DNA from: Actinoplanes sp. DH11
Lineage (GTDB): Bacteria; Actinomycetota; Actinomycetes; Mycobacteriales; Micromonosporaceae
Assembly: GCF_020873875.1 (NCBI RefSeq)
Contig: NZ_JAHWGU010000022.1
Span: 62,001-126,000, forward strand
DNA length: 64,000 nucleotides
Direction of reading: 5' to 3'
Position 1 is the first letter of the stretch. Every line of letters starts with the position of its first letter. Below the pieces are notes generated by a model that saw only the letters and a list, made by a program, of their open reading frames with translations, did not search any database and was not told the DNA's origin. Both the position numbers and the translations under genes were made by a program. Below are positions 24,775 to 39,874 of this stretch, piece after piece.

Positions 24775-25968
24775 TTAGACGTTGATCTTCGTGACCGTGC
24801 CGGCGCCGACGGTGCGGCCACCCTCACGGATCGCGAACTTCAGGCCCTGCTCCATGGCGATCGGCTGGATCAGCTTCACGGACATGGAGGTGGAGTCGCC
24901 GGGCATGACCATCTCGGTGCCCTCGGGCAGCGTGACGACGCCGGTGACGTCCGTGGTGCGGAAGTAGAACTGCGGCCGGTAGTTCTGGAAGAACGGGGTG
25001 TGCCGGCCACCCTCCTCCTTCGAGAGGATGTAGACCTGGCCCTCGAACTCCGTGTGCGGAGTAGAGGTGCCCGGCTTCACGACGACCATGCCGCGCTCGA
25101 CGTCCTCGCGCTTGATGCCGCGGAGCAGCAGGCCGACGTTCTCACCCGCGCGGGCCTCGTCGAGCAGCTTGCGGAACATCTCGATGCCGGTGCAAACGGT
25201 CTTGGTCGACTTCTCGCGGATACCCACGATCTCGACCTCCTCGTTCGGCTTGAGGATGCCACGCTCGGCGCGACCGGTCACCACGGTGCCACGGCCGGTG
25301 ATCGTGAAGACGTCCTCGATCGGCATGAGGAACGGCTTCTCGGTCTCACGCTCGGGCTGCGGGATCGCGGTGTCGACCGCGTTCATCAGCTCCATGAGCT
25401 TGCCGGTCCACTCCGGGTCGCCCTCGAGCGCCTTGAGCGCCGACACGCGCACGACCGGCAGGTCGTCGCCCGGGAACTCGTAGGTGCTGAGCAGCTCGCG
25501 GACCTCGAGCTCGACGAGCTCCAGGAGCTCCTCGTCCTCGACCATGTCGCTCTTGTTCAGGGCGACGACGATGTACGGAACGCCGACCTGGCGGGCCAGG
25601 AGCACGTGCTCCTTGGTCTGCGGCATCGGGCCGTCGGTGGCGGCCACGACCAGGATCGCGCCGTCCATCTGAGCGGCACCGGTGATCATGTTCTTGATGT
25701 AGTCGGCGTGGCCGGGGCAGTCCACGTGCGCGTAGTGACGCGACGCGGTCTGGTACTCGACGTGCGCGATCGAGATCGTGATGCCGCGGGCCTTCTCCTC
25801 CGGCGCCTTGTCGATCTCGTCGAACGGCGTGTAGGGGTTCAGGTCCGGGTACTCGTCGTGCAGGACCTTCGTGATGGCCGCAGTCAGCGTCGTCTTACCG
25901 TGGTCGATGTGACCAATGGTGCCGATGTTGACGTGCGGCTTAGTCCGCTCGAACTTCGCCTTCGCCAC
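24775..25968 (-). CDS. tuf: Translation elongation factor EF-Tu
   Basis: A 397-residue GTPase delivering aminoacyl-tRNA to the ribosome. GTP-binding motifs GHIDHGKT (19-26), DCPGH and NKSD are intact, as is the switch region ARGITISIAHVEYQ. The C-terminal GGRTVGAGTVTKINV is the domain-3 end. GTG start. It is the last gene of rpsL-rpsG-fusA-tuf. No obvious elfamycin- or GE2270-type resistance substitution was recognised by eye, but I could not align it. Confidence 0.98.
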   Translation of the reverse strand: MAKAKFERTKPHVNIGTIGHIDHGKTTLTAAITKVLHDEYPDLNPYTPFDEIDKAPEEKARGITISIAHVEYQTASRHYAHVDCPGHADYIKNMITGAAQMDGAILVVAATDGPMPQTKEHVLLARQVGVPYIVVALNKSDMVEDEELLELVELEVRELLSTYEFPGDDLPVVRVSALKALEGDPEWTGKLMELMNAVDTAIPQPERETEKPFLMPIEDVFTITGRGTVVTGRAERGILKPNEEVEIVGIREKSTKTVCTGIEMFRKLLDEARAGENVGLLLRGIKREDVERGMVVVKPGTSTPHTEFEGQVYILSKEEGGRHTPFFQNYRPQFYFRTTDVTGVVTLPEGTEMVMPGDSTSMSVKLIQPIAMEQGLKFAIREGGRTVGAGTVTKINV

Positions 25969-26046
25969 TGGTGTCCTCCTGTGGACTGATCATTACTTTT
26001 CGCCCGGCACGCCGATAAGGCGCTCAGGACTCTGTCGACTGCTCGT

Positions 26047-26077
26047 GCACGTGCGGTCCTCGACGGACCGCACGTGC
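26047..26077 (-). terminator. 13-bp hairpin between fusA and tuf
   Basis: Perfect arms 26047-26059 and 26065-26077 flank a five-base loop (tcgac). There is no T run after it on the minus strand. It lies in the 130-base fusA-tuf gap and could be an attenuator or an RNA processing site that sets the tuf to fusA ratio. Confidence 0.5.
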
Positions 26078-26098
26078 CTCAACGCGTCCGGCGGGGGA

Positions 26099-28195
26099 TT
26101 AAGCGCCCGTAGCCTTGGCGATGATCTCCTTTGCCACGTTCCCAGGAACCTCGGCGTAGGAGTCGAACTGCATGCTGTAGCTTGCCCGGCCGGCAGTCTT
26201 CGACCGAAGGTCGCCGACATAGCCGAACATCTCCGAGAGCGGCACCAGAGCCTTGACGACGCGGGCGCCGTGACGCTCCTCCATCGACTGGATCATGCCA
26301 CGACGGGAGTTGAGGTCGCCGATCACGTCACCCATGTTGTCCTCGGGCGTGGTGACCTCGACGGACATCATCGGCTCCAGCAGTGCCGGGTCGGCCTTGC
26401 GGGCCGCTTCCTTCATTGCCATGGAGCCGGCGATCTTGAACGCCATCTCGGACGAGTCAACCTCGTGGTACTGACCGTCGAGCAGCGTGAACTTGACACC
26501 CACCAGCGGGTAGCCGGCGAGAACGCCGTACTGGAGCGAGTCCTGCGCACCGGCGTCGACCGACGGGATGAACTCCTTCGGCACGCGACCACCGGTGACG
26601 GCGTTCACGAACTCGTAGGTCGGGCCGTCCGCGTCGAGCGTCAGCGGCTCCACCCGGACGATGACCTTCGCGTACTGGCCGGAGCCACCGGTCTGCTTCT
26701 TGTGGACGTAGTCGAGCTTCTCGACCGTGCCGCGGATGGTCTCGCGGTACGCCACCTGCGGCTTGCCGATGTTCGCCTCGACGTTGAACTCGCGCCGCAT
26801 GCGGTCCACGAGGATGTCGAGGTGCAGCTCGCCCATGCCGGCGATGATGGTCTGCCCGGTCTCCTCGTCGTTGAAGACGCGGAAGGTCGGGTCCTCCTCG
26901 GCGAGACGCTGGATAGCGGTGCCCAGCTTCTCCTGGTCCGACTTGGTCTTCGGCTCGATGGCGACCTGGATGACCGGCTCCGGGAACGTCATCGACTCCA
27001 GGATGACCGGCTTGGCCGGGTCGCAGAGCGTGTCACCGGTGGTGGTCTGCTTCAGACCCTGGACGGCGATGATGTCGCCGGCCTGCGCGGTGGTGCGCTC
27101 CTCACGCTTGTTCGCGTGCATCTGGTAGATCTTGCCGATGCGCTCCTTGCGGTCCTTGGTGGAGTTGATCACCTGGGTACCGGTCTCGAGCGTGCCGGAG
27201 TAGACCCGGACGTAGGTCAGCTTGCCGAGGTGCTTGTCGGTCTGGATCTTGAAGGCCAGGGCCGAGAAGGGCTCGTCGTTCGACGGCTTGCGCAGCAGCG
27301 GCGTCTCGCCGTCGGTCGCGGTGCCCTCGATGGCCGGGATGTCCAGCGGCGACGGCAGGAAGTCCACAACGGCGTCCAGCATCGGCTGCACACCCTTGTT
27401 CTTGAACGCCGAGCCGCAGAGCACCGGGTTGGCCTTGCTGGCGATCGTGGCGCGGCGGATGGCGGCCTTCATCTCCTCGACCGACACCTCCTCGCCCTCG
27501 AGGTACTTCTCCATCACGGCGTCGTCGACGTCGGCGAGGGTCTCGATGAGCTTCTCGCGCCACTCGGCCGCGGAGTCGGCCAGGTCGGCCGGGATCTCCT
27601 CGATCGCGTAGTCCTCACCCTTCTGGGTCTCCCCGCGCCAGGTGAGCGCCTGCATGTTGATCAGGTCGACGACGCCGATGTGGTCGCCCTCGAGCCCGAT
27701 CGGGATCTGAAGAACCAGCGGGGTGGCGTTCAGCCGGTCGATCATCATCTGCACGCAGCGGAAGAAGTCGGCACCGGTCCGGTCGAGCTTGTTGACGAAG
27801 CACATCCGGGGGACGTTGTACTTGTCCGCCTGCCGCCAGACGTTCTCGGTCTGCGGCTCGACGCCGGCAACGCCGTCGTAGACCGCCACCGCACCGTCGA
27901 GCACACGCAGCGACCGCTCGACCTCGACCGTGAAGTCGACGTGGCCGGGCGTGTCGATGATCTGGATCGTGTGACCCTTCCACTCGCACTTGGTGGCGGC
28001 GGAAGTGATGGTGATACCGCGTTCCTGCTCCTGCTCCATCCAGTCCATGACGGCGGCGCCCTCGTGGACCTCACCGATCTTGTACGTGATGCCGGTGTAG
28101 AACAGGATTCGCTCGGTCGTCGTGGTCTTACCAGCGTCGATGTGCGCCATGATGCCGATGTTGCGAACATTGGCGAGCGCGTCTGCGGCGGCCAC
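26099..28195 (-). CDS. fusA: Translation elongation factor EF-G
   Basis: A 698-residue translocase GTPase. It opens ANVRNIGIMAHIDAGKTTTT with the P-loop, then TITSAATKCEW, DTPGHVDFTVEVERSLR and NKLDRTGADF, followed by domains II-V ending in EVPGNVAKEIIAKATGA. GTG 28195 is preferred because AGGG lies six bases upstream; the in-frame ATG at 28201 would have no spacing to it. It sits between rpsG and tuf as usual. Confidence 0.97.
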   Translation of the reverse strand: MAAADALANVRNIGIMAHIDAGKTTTTERILFYTGITYKIGEVHEGAAVMDWMEQEQERGITITSAATKCEWKGHTIQIIDTPGHVDFTVEVERSLRVLDGAVAVYDGVAGVEPQTENVWRQADKYNVPRMCFVNKLDRTGADFFRCVQMMIDRLNATPLVLQIPIGLEGDHIGVVDLINMQALTWRGETQKGEDYAIEEIPADLADSAAEWREKLIETLADVDDAVMEKYLEGEEVSVEEMKAAIRRATIASKANPVLCGSAFKNKGVQPMLDAVVDFLPSPLDIPAIEGTATDGETPLLRKPSNDEPFSALAFKIQTDKHLGKLTYVRVYSGTLETGTQVINSTKDRKERIGKIYQMHANKREERTTAQAGDIIAVQGLKQTTTGDTLCDPAKPVILESMTFPEPVIQVAIEPKTKSDQEKLGTAIQRLAEEDPTFRVFNDEETGQTIIAGMGELHLDILVDRMRREFNVEANIGKPQVAYRETIRGTVEKLDYVHKKQTGGSGQYAKVIVRVEPLTLDADGPTYEFVNAVTGGRVPKEFIPSVDAGAQDSLQYGVLAGYPLVGVKFTLLDGQYHEVDSSEMAFKIAGSMAMKEAARKADPALLEPMMSVEVTTPEDNMGDVIGDLNSRRGMIQSMEERHGARVVKALVPLSEMFGYVGDLRSKTAGRASYSMQFDSYAEVPGNVAKEIIAKATGA

Positions 28196-28279
28196 TTCCA
28201 TCCCTACTTTTCTTCGTCGTCGTCTCGTGGACCGGTACGACTGCCATGGCCCGGCGAGTGGCCGGGCCTCAGCAGGGTC

Positions 28280-28753
28280 TTACCAGCGGTAGTGCGCGAA
28301 GGCCTTGTTGGACTCCGCCATCTTGTGGGTGTCCTCGCGACGCTTGACTGCGGCACCGAGGCCGTTGCTGGCGTCGAGGAGCTCGTTCTGCAGGCGCTCG
28401 ATCATGGTCTTCTCACGACGGGCCTTGGAGTACTGGACGAGCCAGCGCAGGCCGAGCGTGGTCTGACGCGGGGTGCGGACCTCGACCGGGACCTGGTAGG
28501 TCGCGCCACCGACGCGGCGGCTGCGGACCTCGAGGGTCGGCTTCACGTTGTCCATCGCGCGCTTGAGGATGACCACCGGGTCGGTGCCACCGCTCTTGTC
28601 GCGGGCACCCTCGAGGGCGCCGTACACGATGCGCTCGGCGAGCTGACGCTTGCCGCCGACCAGGATCTTGTTGACCAGCTGAGTCACCAGCGGGGAGTTG
28701 TACACCGGGTCTGCGACCACAGGGTGGCGCGGAGCGGGTCCCTTACGCGGCAT
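28280..28753 (-). CDS. rpsG: 30S ribosomal protein S7
   Basis: A 157-residue head protein. ATG 28753 gives MPRKGPAPRHPVVADPVYNS, followed by LVTQLVNKILVGGKRQLAER and ending MAESNKAFAHYRW. The upstream open frame is rpsL in another phase. It starts one base after the rpsL stop (TGATATG). In E. coli S7 represses the str operon; the 77-84 base gap to fusA contains a small GC hairpin (28248-28268). Confidence 0.97.
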   Translation of the reverse strand: MPRKGPAPRHPVVADPVYNSPLVTQLVNKILVGGKRQLAERIVYGALEGARDKSGGTDPVVILKRAMDNVKPTLEVRSRRVGGATYQVPVEVRTPRQTTLGLRWLVQYSKARREKTMIERLQNELLDASNGLGAAVKRREDTHKMAESNKAFAHYRW

Positions 28754-28754
28754 A

Positions 28755-29129
28755 TCAGCTCTTCTCCTTCTTCGCGCCGTAACGGCTGCGGGCCTGCTTG
28801 CGGTTGCGGACACCCTGGGTGTCCAGCGAACCACGGACGATCTTGTAACGGACGCCCGGAAGGTCCTTAACACGGCCGCCACGCACGAGCACGATGGAGT
28901 GCTCCTGCAGGTTGTGACCGACGCCCGGGATGTACGCCGTGACCTCGATCTGGCTGCTCAGCTTCACACGAGCGACCTTGCGCAGCGCAGAGTTCGGCTT
29001 CTTGGGGGTAGTGGTGTACACGCGCGTGCACACGCCGCGCCGCTGAGGACTTCCCTTCAGCGCCGGCGTCTTCGTCTTGCTCGTCTTCGCCTGGCGGCCC
29101 TTGCGGACCAGCTGCTGGATCGTGGGCAC
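28755..29129 (-). CDS. rpsL: 30S ribosomal protein S12
   Basis: A 124-residue decoding-centre protein. GTG 29129 gives the conserved start VPTIQQLVRKGRQAKTSKTK, with GGAG upstream, and yields the family length exactly. The segments TTTPKKPNSALRK and GGRVKDLPGVRYK carry lysines at the positions (43 and 88) where substitution gives streptomycin resistance, so this allele looks wild-type. It is the first gene of the str operon. Confidence 0.98.
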   Translation of the reverse strand: MPTIQQLVRKGRQAKTSKTKTPALKGSPQRRGVCTRVYTTTPKKPNSALRKVARVKLSSQIEVTAYIPGVGHNLQEHSIVLVRGGRVKDLPGVRYKIVRGSLDTQGVRNRKQARSRYGAKKEKS

Positions 29130-29225
29130 CGGGTTTCTCCGCTCCCTTCGGCCGTTCCTGTTATACGGCCGCACCGAGTGTTTCTGCCTCTGTGTGCCGG
29201 CCCGCCCAGGTGGACGAGTCCGGCA

Positions 29226-29244
29226 CCCGCGGTCGGGCGTGTCG
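29226..29244 (-). repeat. 19-base element shared with the rpsJ leader
   Basis: The minus-strand sequence CGACACGCCCGACCGCGGG is identical to that at 24493-24511 and sits at nearly the same distance (about 97 bases) from the rpsL start codon. It lies inside the leader predicted from the promoter at 29409-29437. Confidence 0.7.
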
Positions 29245-29408
29245 TCCGGCTCACGGTCCCGCCGCGCGTGTTACCCACGCGCACCGGGTCTTGTCTTTGT
29301 CGGGACGGCAACTCTCACCGAGCTCCGCCCGTCGTGCTGCAAACCCGTCGTACGTTCCGATTCGGGTGCACGCACGAGTTGCCCGGGCGAGCCCGGGCAC
29401 GAAGGGAA

Positions 29409-29437
29409 AGATTACCCACCTTGGGCACCCAGGTCAA
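29409..29437 (-). promoter_or_regulatory. Strong predicted promoter of the rpsL (str) operon
   Basis: Minus strand TTGACC (29437-29432), 17-base spacer, TAATCT (29414-29409), one of the best vegetative promoter matches in the window. It predicts a leader of about 270 bases. The stretch 29130-29583 otherwise holds only the shared 19-base element and a TATAAC hexamer near 29160 without a good -35. Confidence 0.72.
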
Positions 29438-29583
29438 AATCAGATCAGGCTCCCACGATGGACATCTCCGTATACCAGTGTACCGGGTGCTCCGGCGCGG
29501 CATCGCCGCGGTGCCGGATCCAGCGCGCGCACCCCCGGCGCGCGATGGCCATCACATGATCCGCAGGGCCGGTGCCCGGCCGT

Positions 29584-30066
29584 TCAGGACATCTGCAACA
29601 TCAGTCCCAGCAACAAACCGAGCAGTCCTATTCCCGCGCCGGACGCCCCGCAGACGATGCCGGAGATCGCCACCCCGCGGCCGGTGAAGCGAACCCGGCC
29701 GGGCTGCCCGGACCTGCGGATCTGCCGCAGGGCGATCATCCCGGCGGCCACCGCTCCCCCGCCGGCCAGGACGCTGAGCAGCGTGAACGCGCCGCCCACC
29801 CAGGGGCCCCAGCCCTCGCTGGCGCCGAGCGCGCCGAAGCAGATCGCCACCACCGAGACCAAGATCGCACCGATGCCGGCAGCCAGCGAACCGATCGCCG
29901 GACCCGAGGTGATCGGCACGACACGCAGCTGCGCCAGACCGAACCCGGTACCGCCGACCGCGTCCACCCGTTCCAGCTCCCAGCCCGCGGCGGGCGGCGC
30001 CACCGGAGGCGGGCCGTGGAAGGGCTGCGGTGGCGGGCCGTAGAACGACTGCGGCGGCTGGGTCAT
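29584..30066 (-). CDS. DUF4190-like small membrane protein
   Basis: A 160-residue protein from ATG 30066; a TTG two codons earlier is possible. The N-terminus is Pro-rich (PPPQPFHGPPPVAPPAAG). It is followed by about three hydrophobic segments with an intervening ALRQIRRSGQPGRVRFTGRG loop and GVAISGIVCGASG. The RQIRRSGQ-GRG-A-AGIV pattern matches DUF4190 proteins, common in actinobacteria and of unknown function. It is unrelated to the flanking transcription and translation genes. Confidence 0.7.
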   Translation of the reverse strand: MTQPPQSFYGPPPQPFHGPPPVAPPAAGWELERVDAVGGTGFGLAQLRVVPITSGPAIGSLAAGIGAILVSVVAICFGALGASEGWGPWVGGAFTLLSVLAGGGAVAAGMIALRQIRRSGQPGRVRFTGRGVAISGIVCGASGAGIGLLGLLLGLMLQMS

Positions 30067-30131
30067 GGCCAAAGCATGTCACCCGTACGCGCCGGGCCGC
30101 ATCCCGCCCGAGGCGCCGCAACCGGCCGCGG

Positions 30132-30488
30132 TCAGTCGGTGCCGGGCGCGAAGTCCTGGCCGCCGGGCGCCGCGGCCAGATGCAGCAGACCGACGATCAC
30201 GGCTACCACCAGGGAGGTGAGCGCCAGCACCAGACCCGCCCAGGCGAGCCGCCGGCCGCGCCGGATCCACGCCGTACCGGTGAGGTAGCCGCCGGCCGTG
30301 TACGCCTCACGGTGGCTCTGACGGGCCAGCAGCAGTGCCAGGGTGGCCGGAATGACACCGCCGACGAACGGTCCGGTGAGCAACCCGACAAGGCCCAGCG
30401 CGAAGACCGCCCGCGATTTCGTGGCGGGCACCGGCTCCGGGTCCAGCGGGTGGCGGGCAGGCACGACAGGAACGGTCACCCGGCCCAT
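30132..30488 (-). CDS. Small membrane protein, DUF4190-like
   Basis: A 118-residue protein with three hydrophobic segments (AVFALGLVGLLTGPFVGGVI, TLALLLAR region, and LAWAGLVLALTSLVVAVIVGLL) and a basic loop AWIRRGRRLAW. The arrangement resembles the neighbour at 29584, which suggests a diverged tandem pair, but identity is low by eye. Function is unknown. Confidence 0.65.
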   Translation of the reverse strand: MGRVTVPVVPARHPLDPEPVPATKSRAVFALGLVGLLTGPFVGGVIPATLALLLARQSHREAYTAGGYLTGTAWIRRGRRLAWAGLVLALTSLVVAVIVGLLHLAAAPGGQDFAPGTD

Positions 30489-30500
30489 TCTAGGAACACC

Positions 30501-30535
30501 GATGGGGCGGCCGCGCCATGCGCGACCGCCCCATC
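30501..30535 (-). terminator. rpoBC operon terminator
   Basis: A 10-bp outer stem (gatggggcgg with ccgccccatc) and an inner cgcg pairing form a hairpin 12 bases beyond the rpoC stop on the minus strand. A weak T content follows. The position supports transcription termination after rpoC. Confidence 0.7.
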
Positions 30536-30546
30536 GTCGTCAATCC

Positions 30547-34437
<3,891 letters not shown>

Positions 34438-34524
34438 TTGGACTATCCCTCGTGTTTCGTTGCTCGGGTGAATTCCAGGCCGGCGGGAACGTCCCCGGGG
34501 CGCGAACCCCGGGGACGTTTACCG

Positions 34525-37965
<3,441 letters not shown>

Positions 37966-38106
37966 GATGCGTCCTTCCGAGGACCGGTGCTGCTATGCGG
38001 CTGAGTTGCTGATGCAACTGGTCTGCGTGCACTCCAATGAGCCCCCGGGAATCAATCCAGATGGATATCCCGACAGGCATCAAGACAGAAGGCAGCGCAA
38101 ACTAGC

Positions 38107-38135
38107 AGTGTAGCCGCTCGGCTAACCGCTGTCCA
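38107..38135 (-). promoter_or_regulatory. Predicted rpoB promoter
   Basis: Minus strand TGGACA (38135-38130), 17-base spacer, TACACT (38112-38107). Both hexamers are close to the vegetative consensus. It predicts a leader of about 135 bases before the TTG start. The wider gap 37966-38561 holds this promoter, a direct repeat at 38423-38441 and the rplL terminator, but no gene. Confidence 0.7.
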
Positions 38136-38422
38136 GCCCACACCCGAGGTCGCCCGCGGAACCTGCCCCTGCCGGCGCTGACCTGCTCAAACGCAGTCAA
38201 CCCGGGACGGGGCCGCTCAGAGACGCGGCAGCTCTCCCTCGGGTGCCGGTCTGCGGGACCGGTCGTCAAACCAGTTACCCACAGCGCGGCTGTCGCAAGC
38301 GCGGAAACTTGCTGATGTCAGCGTGCCTGTCAGGGGACACACAGTCAAGGGCTGTGCCGCGGGTCGGACCGGCACGGTCATCCACCCGACGCACCAAAGG
38401 GACCATAACGCATGAAAGATGA

Positions 38423-38441
38423 GCTTTGACAGGCTTTGACA
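38423..38441 (-). repeat. 10-bp-spaced direct repeat of gctttgaca
   Basis: Two exact nine-base copies (38423-38431 and 38433-38441) lie one helical turn apart between rplL and the rpoB promoter. On the minus strand they read TGTCAAAGC twice, followed 10-20 bases later by a TATGGT hexamer. They could be a factor-binding site or part of a second rpoB promoter. Confidence 0.4.
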
Positions 38442-38502
38442 CCCGGCTCGGCCACCGTCCGGACCGACCCCGGTGACCAGCCGCGACATCCACCGGAAAC
38501 AC

Positions 38503-38536
38503 CGATGGCGGGGATCCCGGAGGACCCCCGCCATCG
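38503..38536 (-). terminator. Terminator after rplJ-rplL
   Basis: An 11-bp stem (38503-38513 with 38526-38536) is extended after one mismatch by tcc/gga around a small loop. It lies 25 bases beyond the rplL stop. It separates rplJL from rpoBC, possibly with read-through. Confidence 0.75.
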
Positions 38537-38561
38537 ACGGAAAACGCTGGAGAGCGTTAGA

Positions 38562-38948
38562 TCACTTGAGGGTGACCTTGGCGCCTTCGCCCTCGAGCTT
38601 GGCCTTGGCGGCCTCGGCCTTCTCCTTGTTGACGCCCTCGAGGATCGCCTTCGGCGCGCCCTCAACGGTGTCCTTGGCCTCCTTGAGGCCCAGGCCGGTC
38701 AGCTCACGCACGACCTTGATGACCTGGATCTTCTTGCCGCCGTCGCTCTCGAGGACGACGTCGAAGGAGTCCTGCTCCGCCGCGGCCTCGGGGGCGCCGC
38801 CACCGGCAGCCGGGCCGGCCGCGATCGCGACCGGAGCGGCGGCGGTGACCTCGAAGGTCTCCTCGAACTGCTTCACGAACTCGGAGAGCTCGATCAGCGT
38901 CATCTCCTTGAACGCGTCAAGCAGCTCGTCGGTGCTGAGCTTCGCCAT
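38562..38948 (-). CDS. rplL: 50S ribosomal protein L7/L12
   Basis: A 128-residue stalk protein that recruits translational GTPases. ATG 38948 gives MAKLSTDELLDAFKEMTLIE with AGGAAAGG nine bases upstream; an in-frame TTG at 38957 would abut that site. The N-terminal dimer domain is followed by an Ala/Gly-rich hinge and the C-terminal domain KKIQVIKVVRELTGLGLKEA. Confidence 0.97.
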   Translation of the reverse strand: MAKLSTDELLDAFKEMTLIELSEFVKQFEETFEVTAAAPVAIAAGPAAGGGAPEAAAEQDSFDVVLESDGGKKIQVIKVVRELTGLGLKEAKDTVEGAPKAILEGVNKEKAEAAKAKLEGEGAKVTLK

Positions 38949-39005
38949 ATCTGGCAACCTTTCCTAGCTTTGAACTAAAAAGTTTGTTCGGAACCGCAAG
39001 GCCGA

Positions 39006-39554
39006 TCAGGCCTCGGCGGAACCTTCTTCCTTCTCGCGCTTCTCCTGCAGGGCCGCCCCGAGGCGAGCCACCTGCGACAGCGGGGCCTGGAAAAGGCCTG
39101 CCGCCTTGGTCAGGTTGCCCTTCATGGCGCCGGCCAGCTTGGCCAGCAGCACCTCACGGGACTCGAGGTCAGCAAGCTTGTTGACCTCGTCCGCCGTGAG
39201 AGCCTTGCCCTCGAAGACACCGCCCTTGATGACGAGAACGGGGTGGGCCTTGGCGAAGGCACGAAGGCCCTTGGCCGCCTCGACCACATCACCCTTCACG
39301 AAGGCGAGCGCGGTAGGACCGGTGAACAGCGCGTCGAGACCCTCGATGCCCGCGTCGTTTGCCGCACGCTTCGCGAGGGTGTTCTTCGCGACCGCGTACT
39401 TCGCCTCGCTGCCCAGCGAGCGACGGAGCTCAGTGAGCTCCTTCACGGTGAGGCCGCGGTATTCGGTCAACACGGTGGCCGAAGAGGCACGGAAGTGATC
39501 CGTGAGCTCGTCAACAGCCGAAGCCTTGTCGGCCCGGACCGGCTTGTCCGCCAT
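39006..39554 (-). CDS. rplJ: 50S ribosomal protein L10
   Basis: A 182-residue stalk base protein. It contains VLTEYRGLTVKELTELRRSL and AKNTLAKRAANDAG, the 23S-binding domain. The C-terminal helix that carries L7/L12 dimers (GLFQAPLSQVARLGAALQEK) is present. It is preceded by a long structured leader, the expected autoregulatory target of L10. Confidence 0.97.
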   Translation of the reverse strand: MADKPVRADKASAVDELTDHFRASSATVLTEYRGLTVKELTELRRSLGSEAKYAVAKNTLAKRAANDAGIEGLDALFTGPTALAFVKGDVVEAAKGLRAFAKAHPVLVIKGGVFEGKALTADEVNKLADLESREVLLAKLAGAMKGNLTKAAGLFQAPLSQVARLGAALQEKREKEEGSAEA

Positions 39555-39598
39555 GTCCCTCCTCTCTCAGTGCTCAGCCACTGGTCGAGAGGGCCCGG

Positions 39599-39774
39599 AC
39601 AAGCAAAACGCCCCGGCGCAGGGGCACGGGGCGACATCAGGCACGCAGCTTTCGCATGCTGGATCACAGCCGTTCTCCCTGCGCAGGTCGCCCGCTCGTG
39701 CGGAACCTTCGGCCGCGGCGTCCGTCTTGGTGACGGCCACTGCGGCGACCAGCGGTCTATGGGTGGAACTTCGA
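39599..39774 (-). promoter_or_regulatory. L10-type leader with terminator/antiterminator pairing
   Basis: The predicted 220-base leader of rplJ contains AGACCGCTGGT near its 5' end, similar to the L10-binding region of known leaders. It ends in a hairpin CGCCCCG (39633-39627) with CGGGGCG (39615-39609) followed by TTTTGCTT, an intrinsic terminator. An upstream GCGCAGGG (39685-39678) is exactly complementary to CCCTGCGC in the terminator loop (39623-39616), which suggests alternative folding. Control by L10 is inferred from the family. Confidence 0.65.
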
Positions 39775-39780
39775 AAAGCA

Positions 39781-39809
39781 ACAGTACGCGGACCGGCCGC
39801 CGAAACCAA
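39781..39809 (-). promoter_or_regulatory. Predicted rplJ-rplL promoter
   Basis: Minus strand TTGGTT (39809-39804), 17-base spacer, TACTGT (39786-39781). It lies 72 bases beyond the end of the ABC permease gene and gives a leader of about 220 bases. The rest of the gap between rplJ and the permease (39555-39874) holds only that leader. Confidence 0.65.
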
Positions 39810-39874
39810 ATCGGGCCCGTCACGTCACACCCAGGGATTCCGCCCGGCCCGCCACCTGGGCAACGCGAGGACTC

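Noticed and set aside
28248..28268. Hairpin between rpsG and fusA as a terminator
   Set aside because: The stem is only 8 bp and no T run follows; fusA lies immediately downstream and must be transcribed. It was noted only as a possible S7-type regulatory fold.
25916..28870. A 984-codon open frame opposite fusA, rpsG and part of rpsL
   Set aside because: Same antisense artefact; it spans three known genes and the intergenic gaps without any start signal.
29150..29180. TATAAC near 29160 as the main rpsL promoter
   Set aside because: No good -35 lies at 16-18 bases; the TTGACC/TAATCT pair at 29409-29437 is far better.
38421..38460. Two perfect TTGACA hexamers on the plus strand as promoters
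   Set aside because: No acceptable -10 hexamer lies 15-19 bases downstream of either, and no plus-strand gene follows.
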